A DNA stretch of 64,000 nt from Hyphomonadaceae bacterium ML37 (GCA_027627685.1 CP091241.1:891149-955148); one strand, 5' to 3'; positions 38,550-48,096 are shown, counted from the stretch's first letter. The notes: a model not told the origin generated them from the sequence alone. Numbers and translations: made by a program.

Positions 38550-39536
38550 CTAGAGCAAGCGGGGGCGGGGGCGCTCGCCGCGGATATGGACGGTCTCCAC
38601 GTCGGAGAACTCTGACGGCGGGACATAGTCGCGGCGGAACCAGGGATATTGCGCGGAATCGAAAATCTCGCGCAGCCAGTCGATGACCTTGCGCGTGCGC
38701 GTCACCCGGCGCTGGTCGGGGTGGTAGACCATCCACAGCGTGATCGGCACCTGCAGCTCCAGATCCAGGTGGATCAGGGTGGGTTCAACACGCGCGGCAT
38801 AGGTCGGCAGGAGCGAGATCACCGCGCCGGACTTGACCGCCTCGATCAGCACGATGGCGCTGTCGGTGGTCAAGGACGGGTCCATCATCTGCTTGATGGC
38901 CGCAGCCTCGCGCGGCCAGTGTGTTTGTTGCTCGCGGTAGCTGACAATATCGGCTGTGCGGTGATTGAGCACATCCGCCAGTCCTTTAGGTGGTCCGTAA
39001 ATATCAAGATAATGGCGTGAAGCAAACGGAACATAGTGCAATGTGGCCAATTCTGTGGCCACATGGCTCATGCGTTTCGATTCGGACATCTGCAGGACGA
39101 TGTCGGACTGGTCGATAGAGGACTCGCCCTCCGTGCGCGTGCTGATCTCGAGAGATATATTCGGGTTGGCTTCGACAAAGCTGGTGAGATGGCGCGCGAC
39201 CCAGTAGCCCGCCACGCCTTCCGGGGCGGTCAGCCGCACCCGGCCGGCGTCTGCGCGGTCAGCCTGGTGGGCGATGCGTTCAATGTCTCCGGCGGTGCTC
39301 TGCATGATCTGGACCTGGGTCCAGATGCGCTCGCCCACATCGGTGAGCTCGATGCCCTCGGCCAGACGCGTGACCAGCTTGGCGCCGATGCGGGTTTCCA
39401 GCTGGTCGAGCCGGCGGCTGACCGTGGGCTGGCCGATGCCCAGCCGGCGCGCTGCGCCGCTCATGGAGCCGGCCGCCACCAGCGCATGGAATATGCGCAG
39501 GTCGTCCCAGTCGAACAGAGGCGCTTTGCCGGTCAT
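38550..39536 (-). CDS. LysR family transcriptional regulator
   Basis: 328 residues. The N-terminal winged helix (DLRIFHALVAAGSMSGAARRLGIGQPTVSRRLDQLE) is followed by a periplasmic-binding-like effector domain (VRLTAPEGVAGYWVARHL). The C-terminus is longer than in most relatives (about 25 residues, PPSEFSDVETVHIRGERPRPR). It is divergent from the 39640 operon with about 100 bp between, so it may control it. Confidence 0.92.
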   Translation of the reverse strand: MTGKAPLFDWDDLRIFHALVAAGSMSGAARRLGIGQPTVSRRLDQLETRIGAKLVTRLAEGIELTDVGERIWTQVQIMQSTAGDIERIAHQADRADAGRVRLTAPEGVAGYWVARHLTSFVEANPNISLEISTRTEGESSIDQSDIVLQMSESKRMSHVATELATLHYVPFASRHYLDIYGPPKGLADVLNHRTADIVSYREQQTHWPREAAAIKQMMDPSLTTDSAIVLIEAVKSGAVISLLPTYAARVEPTLIHLDLELQVPITLWMVYHPDQRRVTRTRKVIDWLREIFDSAQYPWFRRDYVPPSEFSDVETVHIRGERPRPRLL

Positions 39537-39639
39537 TGGATCAACCTAAACGTTTTTCGCATGGGGGGCATTCCATAATCGCAGAGGCGCAATCGCCGCC
39601 GAATTCGTAAACAAACCCTTAACGCTGACCGGGGATGAG

Positions 39640-40227
39640 ATGCGAGACGAGTGTATGCTCTCCAATGCTGAAGGGCCAGACGCCCTTCGGACCAGACGGC
39701 TGCTTGCCGTGCTGGAGAGGCATGCCTTCTCGCCATCGGATTCCATACGCGATATTCGCGCAGCGCTTGAACTGGGCGCCAGCGCGCTGGGCGGCGAGCT
39801 GGTGGCGGCTGAAACCGTCGCGGCCTGCGAGGCGCACACCCGGCGCTGCTTTTTCATCCGCCGGGGTGAACATACCGCAGCGGACGGGTTCATTGCCCTG
39901 CTCTACCTCAACGATGCCGGCTATCAGGCGCTGATGTATGGCCGGTTCCGGCCTGAACAGCCTGATCTGGCTCATCTGGCGGCGCCGCATGAGCGCGCCC
40001 AGGCCATCTATGTCTGGTGCCTGGCGGGCCGCGAAGCCGAAGACAAGCGCGCGGTGGTGCGCGCGGTCACCGAGGCGCGCCGCGACGCCTTCCCCGACAT
40101 TGCCCTGTTCGCCCGCCCGGTCAGCCGCGAAGGCCGGATGATGACGGCTGCGCTGGACGCGCCGTCCGCCGGTCTGGCGTGGCTTGGCTGGGTGCCCGCC
40201 GCCGCTCAAACGGCGCAGGGGGGCTGA
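39640..40227 (+). CDS. Unknown protein, first gene of a three-gene unit
   Basis: 195 residues, not recognised. N-terminal helices (RTRRLLAVLERHAFSPSDSI) are followed by a mixed part with CEAHTRRCFFIRRGEHTAADGFIALLYLN and a C-terminal strand pair (RMMTAALDAP, AGLAWLGWVPA). The FIALLYLNDAGYQALMYGRF part could be a degenerate GNAT-like core, which would fit with the GNAT encoded 1 bp downstream, but key motifs are absent. GGGG just before ATG supports the start; ATG 39655 is an alternative. Confidence 0.6.
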   Translation: MRDECMLSNAEGPDALRTRRLLAVLERHAFSPSDSIRDIRAALELGASALGGELVAAETVAACEAHTRRCFFIRRGEHTAADGFIALLYLNDAGYQALMYGRFRPEQPDLAHLAAPHERAQAIYVWCLAGREAEDKRAVVRAVTEARRDAFPDIALFARPVSREGRMMTAALDAPSAGLAWLGWVPAAAQTAQGG

Positions 40228-40228
40228 G

Positions 40229-40897
40229 ATGGACGGCACGCCCCTCTCCGAGTTTGAACTTCCCGTGGTGGTGCGCGTGGCGCGCACCATGGATGATTTG
40301 CAGCGCGTCGCCGTGGTGCGGGCGCTGGTCTACATGTCCGAACAGGCCTGTCCCTATGATGAAGAGTTCGACGGCAATGATCTGGCCGGCGCCACCCACC
40401 TGATCGCCGAGGCCGGGACCGAGCCGCTGGGCTGCCTGCGCCTGCGCTGGTTCGCCGACTTTGCGAAGGTGGAGCGCGTATGCGTGCGTCCGGGCCATCG
40501 TCAGGGCCGGGTGGCGCGCACGCTGATGACCGACGCCATCCAGCTCATCCGCCGGAAAGGTTACCGGCGTTTTGTCGGTCACGTGCAGCAGCATCTGATC
40601 CCTTACTGGAAGCGGTACGGCTTTATTCACAGGGCTGAACGCGGCGTGTTCGTATTTTCAGATAGGGCCTATGCCGAAATGGAAGGGCGTTATGAGCCGC
40701 TTTCCAATGCGCTGAATATTGACAGCGACCCGCTGGTTCTGGATCGTCCCGAGGGGGCGTGGGACCGGCCGGGGCCGCTGGACAAATCGGTGCAGCGCGG
40801 CGTGGCGCCCGACCAGTTCAACCGGCGGCCCGCGCCGGCGCCGCGGACTGCGGAGGACGGCGCAGCTCCGCAGAAGGCGGAAGAAAAGGCGGATTGA
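40229..40897 (+). CDS. GNAT family N-acetyltransferase
   Basis: 222 residues. The acetyl-CoA loop region is VERVCVRPGHRQGRVARTLMTDAIQLIRRKG (R/Q-x-x-G-x-A variant: RQGRVA), with FVGHVQQHLIPYWKRYGF as the following strand and helix. The C-terminal 60 residues are Pro/Arg-rich and disordered-looking (PDQFNRRPAPAPRTAED). GGGGG stands 5 nt before the ATG, just after the upstream stop. The substrate is unknown. Confidence 0.85.
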   Translation: MDGTPLSEFELPVVVRVARTMDDLQRVAVVRALVYMSEQACPYDEEFDGNDLAGATHLIAEAGTEPLGCLRLRWFADFAKVERVCVRPGHRQGRVARTLMTDAIQLIRRKGYRRFVGHVQQHLIPYWKRYGFIHRAERGVFVFSDRAYAEMEGRYEPLSNALNIDSDPLVLDRPEGAWDRPGPLDKSVQRGVAPDQFNRRPAPAPRTAEDGAAPQKAEEKAD

Positions 40898-40898
40898 C

Positions 40899-41471
40899 AT
40901 GATGCCAGGCACCCCGGTTTTGCTGTGCCTTGACCTGCAGCAGGAGTTTGTGACGCCCGGCCGCCCCTGGTCCGACCCGGATGGCGAAGATATCGCGCTG
41001 ACCTGCGCGCGCATCATCGAGGCGGCCCGTAAAGCAGGCTGGTCGCTGGTGCATTCCCATCTCCATCAGGGCGCGCCGATGATCGCCGGCCACGGCCTGA
41101 CACAGCCCATTCCCGGCTGCGAACCGCGCCCGGGCGAGGTGCTGCTGCGCCGCGCGGGCGTCTCGGCCTACGCGCACCCGGACCTTGACGGCATTCTGGA
41201 GGGCGGCGACGCGGCCTCGGCCTTCGTGATCGGCTTCTCGGCGCCCATGTCGATGACCGCGACCCTGTTTGATGCGGCCGATCGCGTCCATGCGCTCAGC
41301 CTGATCGAAGAAGCCATCGGCGCGGCCGATGTGGGCGAATGGGGCGCCGAGCACACCCGCGCCCTGTGCCTGGACACCGCCCGCAAGATGCACCGCGCGG
41401 TGCGGCTCGCCGATGTGAAGGGGCTGGACATGCCCGCCGTCACAGCGCCGGGCGGGCGCCGCATCGCCTGA
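40899..41471 (+). CDS. Isochorismatase-fold protein lacking the catalytic cysteine
   Basis: 190 residues of the cysteine-hydrolase (isochorismatase/nicotinamidase) fold: LLCLDLQQEFV with the usual catalytic Asp, EVLLRRAGVSAYAHPDLDGIL and AFVIGFSAPMSMTATLFDAADR. In active thiol members the last segment reads vGv....C(V)..Ta; here Ser or Met stands where Cys belongs. True isochorismatases also lack that Cys, but the rest is not isochorismatase-like. The activity is therefore open. The start is one of two tandem ATGs, 1 bp after the GNAT stop. Confidence 0.8.
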   Translation: MMPGTPVLLCLDLQQEFVTPGRPWSDPDGEDIALTCARIIEAARKAGWSLVHSHLHQGAPMIAGHGLTQPIPGCEPRPGEVLLRRAGVSAYAHPDLDGILEGGDAASAFVIGFSAPMSMTATLFDAADRVHALSLIEEAIGAADVGEWGAEHTRALCLDTARKMHRAVRLADVKGLDMPAVTAPGGRRIA

Positions 41472-41572
41472 TGCCTGTTCGCCTGGGATCGTCCCGCCGG
41501 ACGGCAGGCGCGCCTTGCCTTGGCGCTCCGGGAGTGGTGGTCTGACGGGAACAGGAATCTCGGGAGCCCGCC

Positions 41573-42667
41573 ATGATCCGCCGCCATCTGACCACAGCCA
41601 TCACCTGCGCCGTCACCGCCGCCGCCAGCCTTCTGGGGGCCGCCGGCGCATACGCGCAGGACGCAGAGGGTCCCATTGATGCCCGTCCCGACTGGGCGCT
41701 GGTGCTGCATGGCGGGGCCGGTGTCATCGAGCGCGGCGACATGGATGAGGCGACTGAAGCGGCCTATCGCAGCGCGCTGGGTGATGCGCTGGCGCTGGGC
41801 GCGTCCATGCTGGAGGCCGGCGCCCCGGCGATGGACGTGGTGGAGGCCATGATCCAGTCGCTGGAAGATGATCCGCTGTTCAATGCCGGGCGCGGCGCCG
41901 TGTTCACGTCAGAAGGCCGCATCGAGCACGACGCGTCTGTGATGCGCGCCTCTGACATGCAGGCCGGCGCTGTCGCGGGCGTGCGCGGCGTGCGCCACCC
42001 GATCTCGCTGGCGCGCGCGGTGATGGAGGACAGCCCCCATGTGATGCTGCAGGGCGCCGGCGCGGAAAGCTTCGCCGACGATCAGGGTCTGGAGCGTATC
42101 GAAGAGAGCTATTTCTTCACCGAGCGCCGCTGGCGCGCCATGGAGCGTCAGGTCCAGTCCATGGGCCTGCCCGTACCACCGCGCCCTGACGGCGCGCCGG
42201 AGCCCGAGCCGGTGCGCGAGGGATTGTTGGAGCAGATGGACCGCGAGCACCGCTTCGGCACCGTGGGCGTGGTGGCGCTGGACCGCTCCGGCGAGATGGT
42301 GGCGGGCACCTCCACCGGCGGCACCACCGCCAAACGCTGGGGCCGGGTGGGCGATTCGCCGGTGATCGGCGCGGGCACGTATGCGGGCGGCGATTGCGGC
42401 GTGTCGGCCACGGGCACCGGCGAGTATTTCATCCGCCTGTCGGTGGCCGCGCGCATCTGCGCGCGCATCGAACTGGCGGGCGAGGACGGTCAGACGGCGG
42501 CCGATACAGTCATCCGCGACGAGCTCACCGCCATGGGCGGTGATGGCGGGGTGGTGATGCTCCATGCCGGCGCGCCGCTTTGGAGTTTCAACACCTCAGG
42601 CATGTACCGCGCCGCGCAAGTGGCCGACGGCGAGCCGGTGGTGGCGATCTTTGAGGACGAGGGCTAG
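41573..42667 (+). CDS. Isoaspartyl peptidase/L-asparaginase (Ntn-hydrolase)
   Basis: 364 residues with a signal peptide (ITCAVTAAASLLGAAGAYA), so exported. Type-2 asparaginase features are WALVLHGGAGVIERG, NAGRGAVFTSEGRIEHDASVM, and autocleavage before Thr230 in HRFGTVGVVALDRSGEMVAG, which becomes the nucleophile. GGTTAKRWGRVGDSPVIGAGTYA follows. It frees aspartate from isoaspartyl dipeptides or asparagine in the periplasm. A Pro-rich loop (PVPPRPDGAPEPEP) precedes the cleavage site. It stands alone, convergent with the next gene. Confidence 0.94.
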   Translation: MIRRHLTTAITCAVTAAASLLGAAGAYAQDAEGPIDARPDWALVLHGGAGVIERGDMDEATEAAYRSALGDALALGASMLEAGAPAMDVVEAMIQSLEDDPLFNAGRGAVFTSEGRIEHDASVMRASDMQAGAVAGVRGVRHPISLARAVMEDSPHVMLQGAGAESFADDQGLERIEESYFFTERRWRAMERQVQSMGLPVPPRPDGAPEPEPVREGLLEQMDREHRFGTVGVVALDRSGEMVAGTSTGGTTAKRWGRVGDSPVIGAGTYAGGDCGVSATGTGEYFIRLSVAARICARIELAGEDGQTAADTVIRDELTAMGGDGGVVMLHAGAPLWSFNTSGMYRAAQVADGEPVVAIFEDEG

Positions 42668-42682
42668 GGGGCAGCCCGCCCC

Positions 42683-43630
42683 TCAGCGCCTGCGGCGGGT
42701 GTTCGGATCCTGAGCCAGCGCCGTGACGTGCTCCAGAAAGGCATGGGTCGGGGTCACGCCGAACAGGGGGTGGAAGTCGGTGTCATACGGCACCAGGCGC
42801 ACACCGGGCACGTCCGCCAGATTTGTGGCGTGCAGAATGTCGACCGGGTGCTGGGCGGGGTAGTGCAGATGGGCGGCGCCCTGCCAGCCTTCGAACATGG
42901 GCCGCACGTCCAGCGGCCGGCCCGGAATGCGCGAATTCATGCGGTCGCGCATCAGCGCCACGCGCGTCTCCTCGGGCGGATGGTGGGTGCCGGCTGAATA
43001 GGTCAGCGCATTGGCGACCCGCGACGTGGCGGCGAATTGCAGGGCTGGAAAGCCGGACGCTGAATTGCCCACGTAAAAGGCGAAATCATAGGGTTCCGCC
43101 TGCGACTCGATCCAGTCGAGGCCTTCGCGCAGGCGGCCATAGAAGGAGCCAAAGCCGCGCTGGAAGATGAGATTCTGCCGGTCGCCCAGCAGCAGCATGG
43201 ACATGTCCAGCTGGCGCAGCGCGCGCCAGATGAAGAACTCGCCCCATTGCACGCTGCGTGACGCGCCCGCAGACCGCGTGAGCATGATCGCCAGGCCGGT
43301 GGCGCCGCTGCGGAACATGCGCGCGCCGTCATGGGGCTGGAGCACCTCGCCCGAGCGGGCGAACAGGCGCAGCTCGGCCATGTCGGTGCGTTCCTCGCGC
43401 TCTCGAAAAGAGCCTTCGAAAACCAGGTCGTCGGGCAGGCGCGCCGTGAAACTTTCGCAGGCGCTCAGGAAGGAGGGGATGCCAAACGGCGCGCGTTGCT
43501 TCCACAAAGTCTGCAGCAACATGTGAAGACGTGAGAACGCCGCAGAGCCATGCACCTCATAGGACTTCATCAGCCCATCGACATGGGCCTCGATCGCCTC
43601 CCTCGGCGCGTCTTCTGCCAGTGTAGCCAT
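42683..43630 (-). CDS. Probable serine hydrolase of alpha/beta fold, unknown
   Basis: 315 residues. The segment DFAFYVGNSASGFPALQFAA looks like a nucleophile elbow with Ser190, although it reads G-N-S-A-S, not the common GxSxG. A late DTDFHPLFG may carry the base. The N-terminal part (EAHVDGLMKSYEVHGSAAF) is helical. I do not recognise the family. ATG 43630 has AAGGG at 7 nt. No signal peptide is seen. Confidence 0.6.
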   Translation of the reverse strand: MATLAEDAPREAIEAHVDGLMKSYEVHGSAAFSRLHMLLQTLWKQRAPFGIPSFLSACESFTARLPDDLVFEGSFREREERTDMAELRLFARSGEVLQPHDGARMFRSGATGLAIMLTRSAGASRSVQWGEFFIWRALRQLDMSMLLLGDRQNLIFQRGFGSFYGRLREGLDWIESQAEPYDFAFYVGNSASGFPALQFAATSRVANALTYSAGTHHPPEETRVALMRDRMNSRIPGRPLDVRPMFEGWQGAAHLHYPAQHPVDILHATNLADVPGVRLVPYDTDFHPLFGVTPTHAFLEHVTALAQDPNTRRRR

Positions 43631-43753
43631 CGAATTACCCTTCCGCCGCCAATCAGGCTTTGACCGCCGGTTGTAACTCGAATCAGGCTCCCCCGCCAAT
43701 TGGTGCGATGTCAACTTTGAAGGGCGCGGCCTCGCGCACCGCGTGCCCGCGCG

Positions 43754-45247
43754 TCAGCGCACAAACGCCCGCACATCGCGCGCCAGCGCCTCGATGGAGG
43801 GCTGGTGCAGATACATCATGTGGCCAGCCTCGTAATAGGTCAGCGTCACCCGCTCCCGGTCAAAGCCGGGACGGTTGAACACCAGCTCCACCGGATAGAA
43901 GGGCGTGGCCTGATCATAGAGGCCGTTGGCGGCAAGGACGCGCAGATCATCGTTCTGGCGCATCGCGCGCTCCAGCCAGGGCGCGACATTGACGAAGGAA
44001 TTGCGTCCGCCGGCCTCGCCCGCATCCCAGTTCCAGGTGGGAACCCCGCCCAGCGTCACGTAGGGCGTGGTGATCTCGACACCCAGATTGCGGGTGAAGT
44101 GATCCAGCATGGCGGCGGTATAGGCGCCGTCAATGCCATAGCCGGACGGGTCGCCTTCCGGCCCCTCGCTGACCGCGTCCGGCTCAACGCCGGTAAAGCG
44201 GGAATCAAACCGGCCCACCGACAGGCCCTGATCGCGAAGGAGCTCGGTGCGGAAGCGGGTGAGGTTCACGCGCAGATTGGCGCGCGTCACATAATCAGCC
44301 GAGAGGCCGGTGAACGCGGCGTAGCGTGCGGCGATCTCGCGCTGGCGGGCCTCGGGCAGGGACTGGCCGCGCAGGATGGCGGGCAGGTATTCATCGCTGG
44401 CGAAGCTGCGCGCCTCGTCGAGGAAGCGCGCCCGGTCGCCGCCCCAGGCGGCCTGGTCGACCCGGTCATGATACCAGGCGGTGGCGGCAAAGCCGGGAAT
44501 CGCGGCGGCGAAGGCGATCTCGTTTCCCGCACTGGTCCGGTTCAGCGAGAAGTCCAGAATGGTGGACACCAGCACCACGCCATTGATGGATACATCATTC
44601 CAGCCCAGCTCCATCTGGCGCATCAGCGCGCCGATGCGGGTCGTGCCATAGCTTTCGCCGATCAGGTATTTGGGCGAGTTCCAGCGGCGGTGCTCGGCGA
44701 GCCAGCGGCGGATGAACTGGCTGATCGCCTCGGCGTCTTCATTGACTCCCCAGAATGTCGAGCCTTCGGTCTCGCCCAGCGTGCGGCTCCAGCCGGTCCC
44801 GACCGGATCGATGAACACCAGATCAGCCCGGTCCAGCAGGGTTTCGGGGTTCTCGCGCACATCAAACGGCGCGGCGCCATCGTCTTCAGCGTCCGAGGGC
44901 AGCACCACGCGCTGGGGCCCGAACACGCCCATGTGCAGCCAGAGCGAAGCCGAGCCGGGCCCGCCATTGAAGATGAAGGCGACAGGGCGCGTGCGCGGAT
45001 CAGTGACGCCCTCGCGCAGATAGGTGGTGTGGAAGATCGCCGCGGTCGGCTTGTTCTCTGCGTCGCGCAGGAACATCTCGCCCGCGATGGCGCGGTAGCG
45101 GATGCGCTGGCCATTGGCGGTGACCTGACCTTGAGTTTCCCAAATGCGCGGCTCGCTCTGCTGCGGCGTGCCCGAATCGTCTGCAACGGCGGCGGGCGCG
45201 GCGGCGAGCAGCACGGCGCCCAGCGCCAGAATGGCCAAACGGATCAT
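43754..45247 (-). CDS. Secreted serine carboxypeptidase, peptidase family S10
   Basis: 497 residues with a signal peptide (LAILALGAVLLAAAPAAVA). S10 landmarks are FIFNGGPGSASLWLHMGVFGP (oxyanion hole), FIDPVGTGWSR, and the nucleophile Ser199 in YLIGESYGTTRIGAL. The C-terminal ANGLYDQATPFYP and YYEAGHMMYLHQPS bring Asp and His. It removes C-terminal residues from peptides in the periplasm or outside. It probably helps use peptides, as may the nearby asparaginase. A single gene. Confidence 0.94.
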   Translation of the reverse strand: MIRLAILALGAVLLAAAPAAVADDSGTPQQSEPRIWETQGQVTANGQRIRYRAIAGEMFLRDAENKPTAAIFHTTYLREGVTDPRTRPVAFIFNGGPGSASLWLHMGVFGPQRVVLPSDAEDDGAAPFDVRENPETLLDRADLVFIDPVGTGWSRTLGETEGSTFWGVNEDAEAISQFIRRWLAEHRRWNSPKYLIGESYGTTRIGALMRQMELGWNDVSINGVVLVSTILDFSLNRTSAGNEIAFAAAIPGFAATAWYHDRVDQAAWGGDRARFLDEARSFASDEYLPAILRGQSLPEARQREIAARYAAFTGLSADYVTRANLRVNLTRFRTELLRDQGLSVGRFDSRFTGVEPDAVSEGPEGDPSGYGIDGAYTAAMLDHFTRNLGVEITTPYVTLGGVPTWNWDAGEAGGRNSFVNVAPWLERAMRQNDDLRVLAANGLYDQATPFYPVELVFNRPGFDRERVTLTYYEAGHMMYLHQPSIEALARDVRAFVR

Positions 45248-45385
45248 GGTCTTCCTCCCCGGGAGCTATCGAATGTTCCAGGGCGCAATGGAGACGCGAT
45301 GGCCGGTCGGGTCAAGCGCGCGGCGGTCACGCTGGCGTGATGGCGGCCGGCGGACAATCCGCCAGCCGCGCCACCACAGACTCCG

Positions 45386-46642
45386 CTAGTTCAGGCGCTC
45401 CGTCACGCCAGGCACGCCGGCCTGCGCGGCCAGACCGGTCAGGTCATGGACCTCGCCCGACCAGGGGGTAAGCGGCGCCGAGCCGGCGATGGCGATGTAG
45501 TAGTCGGTGATTTCGGCCGCCGGCCCGCCATAGAAGAAGGGCAGAATGGGCGTGAGATAGCCGCTGACCGCGCTCAGCCGCGGGCCATCCACGTAGGGGC
45601 TGCCTTCGCCCGATATGCGGAAGGCCGCCACCCGCGCCTCGCCCATCGACGCTTTGAGATCATTGATGCCGCGCATGCGATAGAGCAGCGGGACGTCATA
45701 ATTGATCGGCAGGCCCACATAATTGGCGCCGCTATCGCCCTGCATGGGCTCGGGCAGGGCCTGCGCGGGCAGCATGTTGACGCACTCATCGATGCACAGC
45801 GTGTTGAGCGCGGCGACCGAGCCTTCGAAAGCCCCGCCCTCGCCGTTGAGATACATGGCCAGGGTTGGCGCATCGTTCACGCTTGTCTTGCTGGAATGTC
45901 CGAGGCCCCAGAGGCCGTAGAAATGACGCTCCGGGTCCAGCGCCGCGACGGTGAGGGCGTGATTGACCATGTGGGTGTAGCGCGAGGCGCCTGCCTCGAA
46001 TTCCAGCGCCCGGGCGCCCAGCTGCGCATTAAGCGCCTGAACCGCGCCGAAGCTGCCAAAGCCCGGCTCCGCACCTTCGGGGCGCTCGGCGCTGAGGGCG
46101 GCGAGGCGGTCAACATCGCCCAGCCGGTCAATGCCGACAAACCAGATCCGGCGCGCCTCGGGCAGGGCGGCGTTGAGGTCGCGCAGCCGCTGAAGCTTGG
46201 CGAAAAATTCCTGATTGGCCCATTGGGCGTCGATCTGGGCCCAGGCGTCGAACACGCCGCGCGCCGCCGTCTCGTCGCCGGTTTCAAGATAGAGATTGAA
46301 CGCCATGGCCTGATCGGGACCCAGCTCTGCCAGATAGGTGCGCGCCGGGCCTTCGCTGGCGAAATACTCCACAAGCGCCAGATCAAGGGCCTGCACCGCG
46401 CGGAAGCCATGCATCTCGCCGAGCATCACGAAGCGGGCTCCATGGATGCTGTCATCAAACTGGAAACCGGGCGCCTCGGCGGTGAGATCGATCCCGGTGC
46501 GGTTCGCGTCCAGCCAGGCGCGATGGTCGCCGCCGCCGAACCGGTCCTGCACGACCGGCCAGAAGGGAAGGGCGATGACGCCCGCAATGAGCAGAAGAAT
46601 GAGCAGGAAGATCGCGCCCAGCACTTTCAGGATTAACTTCAT
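45386..46642 (-). CDS. Membrane-anchored EreA/ChaN-like protein
   Basis: 418 residues. The N-terminal helix (LILKVLGAIFLLILLLIAGVIALPFW) anchors a periplasmic domain. FVMLGEMHGFRAVQALDLALVEYF has the LGE-x-HG motif (Glu76, His78) shared by erythromycin-esterase, ChaN and TraB-type folds, where Glu and His act in catalysis or metal binding. RHFYGLWGLGHSSKT is a second family-like block. GGGAGG just before ATG 46642 sets the start. The substrate is unknown. Confidence 0.65.
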   Translation of the reverse strand: MKLILKVLGAIFLLILLLIAGVIALPFWPVVQDRFGGGDHRAWLDANRTGIDLTAEAPGFQFDDSIHGARFVMLGEMHGFRAVQALDLALVEYFASEGPARTYLAELGPDQAMAFNLYLETGDETAARGVFDAWAQIDAQWANQEFFAKLQRLRDLNAALPEARRIWFVGIDRLGDVDRLAALSAERPEGAEPGFGSFGAVQALNAQLGARALEFEAGASRYTHMVNHALTVAALDPERHFYGLWGLGHSSKTSVNDAPTLAMYLNGEGGAFEGSVAALNTLCIDECVNMLPAQALPEPMQGDSGANYVGLPINYDVPLLYRMRGINDLKASMGEARVAAFRISGEGSPYVDGPRLSAVSGYLTPILPFFYGGPAAEITDYYIAIAGSAPLTPWSGEVHDLTGLAAQAGVPGVTERLN

Positions 46643-46791
46643 CGTCCCCTCCCCAGGCGTCGCTGGCGCATCCCCTCGACGCACCGCAGCATACGATGAT
46701 GCAGGCAAGCGCTGGCGCGTTGCAAACGAAAGGTGGCGCGGCTAAGCCGGAATTGCAGTCCTGCGTTCACCCAGCCAATCTCTGAAGCGCC

Positions 46792-48075
46792 ATGACCCTG
46801 ACTCTCGCTGATCCCGCCAAGACGCCCTTTCTCGCCGATCTTGAGGCGCGCGGGCTGCTGCATCAGAAGACGCCAGAACTCACCGATGCGCTGATCGCGG
46901 CCGAACGACCACCGCTCTATGTCGGGTTTGACCCCAGCGCGCCGAGCCTGCATGCCGGCAACCTCATTCCGCTGCTGGGGATGGACCGGTACCGGCGCCG
47001 GGGCGGGCAGGTGATCGTGCTGCTGGGCGGGGCCACCGGCATGATCGGCGATCCGTCCGGCAAGGACGCCGAGCGCAATCTGCAGGCCGAAGAGGCGGTG
47101 CTGGCCAATATCGCCAGCCAGCGCAAACAGTTCGAAGCCCTGTTCGCCGCGACGGACGGCCAGGCGCCGATCTTCGTGAACAATGCCGACTGGTATCGCG
47201 GCATGGATGTGATCGCCTTCCTGCGCGAGGTGGGCAAGCATTTCTCGGTCAATGCGATGCTGCAAAAGGACTCGGTGAAGAACCGCATCGAGAATCGCGA
47301 GCAAGGCATCAGCTTCACCGAGTTCACCTATGCGCTTTTGCAGGGGTATGACTTCGTACACCTGCACCGCGCTTATGGCTGCCGCATCCAGATGGGCGGG
47401 TCGGATCAGTGGGGTAATATTGTCGGCGGGGTTGATCTGATGCGCCGCATGGAAGGCGTGCAGGGCCACGCCCTGACCTATTCCCTGCTGACCAATTCCG
47501 AAGGCAAGAAATACGGCAAGAGCGAAAAGGGCGCGGTCTGGCTCGATCCCGATCTGACCAGCCCGTACGAGTTCTACCAGTTCTGGCTCAACTCCGCCGA
47601 CGCCGACACGCCCAAATTCCTGGCCTGGCTAACCGATATTGATCTGGGTTATCTGGAAGCGCTCAAAGCCTCCCCGGCCCATGAGCGCCGCCCGCAAAAG
47701 GCGCTGGCCGAGCTGTTGACCGCGCGTGTGCATGGCGCGCGCGCAGCTGCCCTGGCCGAAGAGGCGAGTGCGGTGATCTTCTCTGGCAAGTCAGACAGTC
47801 TGAGCGCGGAGCTGACTGCCATGATCGCGCGCGCCGTGCCGACGCTGGAAGCGGGCGAGGGCCCGTGCGTGCTGATCGATGCGATGGTGGCGCTGGGGGC
47901 TGCAGCCTCAAAGGGCGAGGCGCGGCGGCTTATCCAGCAAAATGCGGTGTCGGCCAATGGCGCGAAACTGAACGAGGAAGGCGCTGACCTGCGTGATCAC
48001 CGGGCTGGCGCGGGCGCCGTGGTGCTCTCGGTGGGCAAGGCCAAACGCTTCCTCGTCCGGTTCGATCGTCAGTAG
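46792..48075 (+). CDS. tyrS: Tyrosyl-tRNA synthetase
   Basis: 427-residue class I synthetase of the TyrS type. YVGFDPSAPSLHAGNLIPLL holds the HIGH variant HAGN (His54). KKYGKSEKGAVW (240-244 KYGKS) is the KMSKS-type loop. FTYALLQGYDF and GCRIQMGGSDQWGNI are tyrosine-site blocks. The C-terminal S4-like domain starts around residue 365 (KGEARRLIQQNAVSANGAKL). It is divergent from the EreA-like gene. Confidence 0.97.
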   Translation: MTLTLADPAKTPFLADLEARGLLHQKTPELTDALIAAERPPLYVGFDPSAPSLHAGNLIPLLGMDRYRRRGGQVIVLLGGATGMIGDPSGKDAERNLQAEEAVLANIASQRKQFEALFAATDGQAPIFVNNADWYRGMDVIAFLREVGKHFSVNAMLQKDSVKNRIENREQGISFTEFTYALLQGYDFVHLHRAYGCRIQMGGSDQWGNIVGGVDLMRRMEGVQGHALTYSLLTNSEGKKYGKSEKGAVWLDPDLTSPYEFYQFWLNSADADTPKFLAWLTDIDLGYLEALKASPAHERRPQKALAELLTARVHGARAAALAEEASAVIFSGKSDSLSAELTAMIARAVPTLEAGEGPCVLIDAMVALGAAASKGEARRLIQQNAVSANGAKLNEEGADLRDHRAGAGAVVLSVGKAKRFLVRFDRQ

Positions 48076-48096
48076 GCGGATACGGGTTGGCGCAGC

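Noticed and set aside
41480-41572. Terminator between the isochorismatase-like and asparaginase genes
   Set aside because: GC-rich half-palindromes are present, but there is no stable stem and no T-run.
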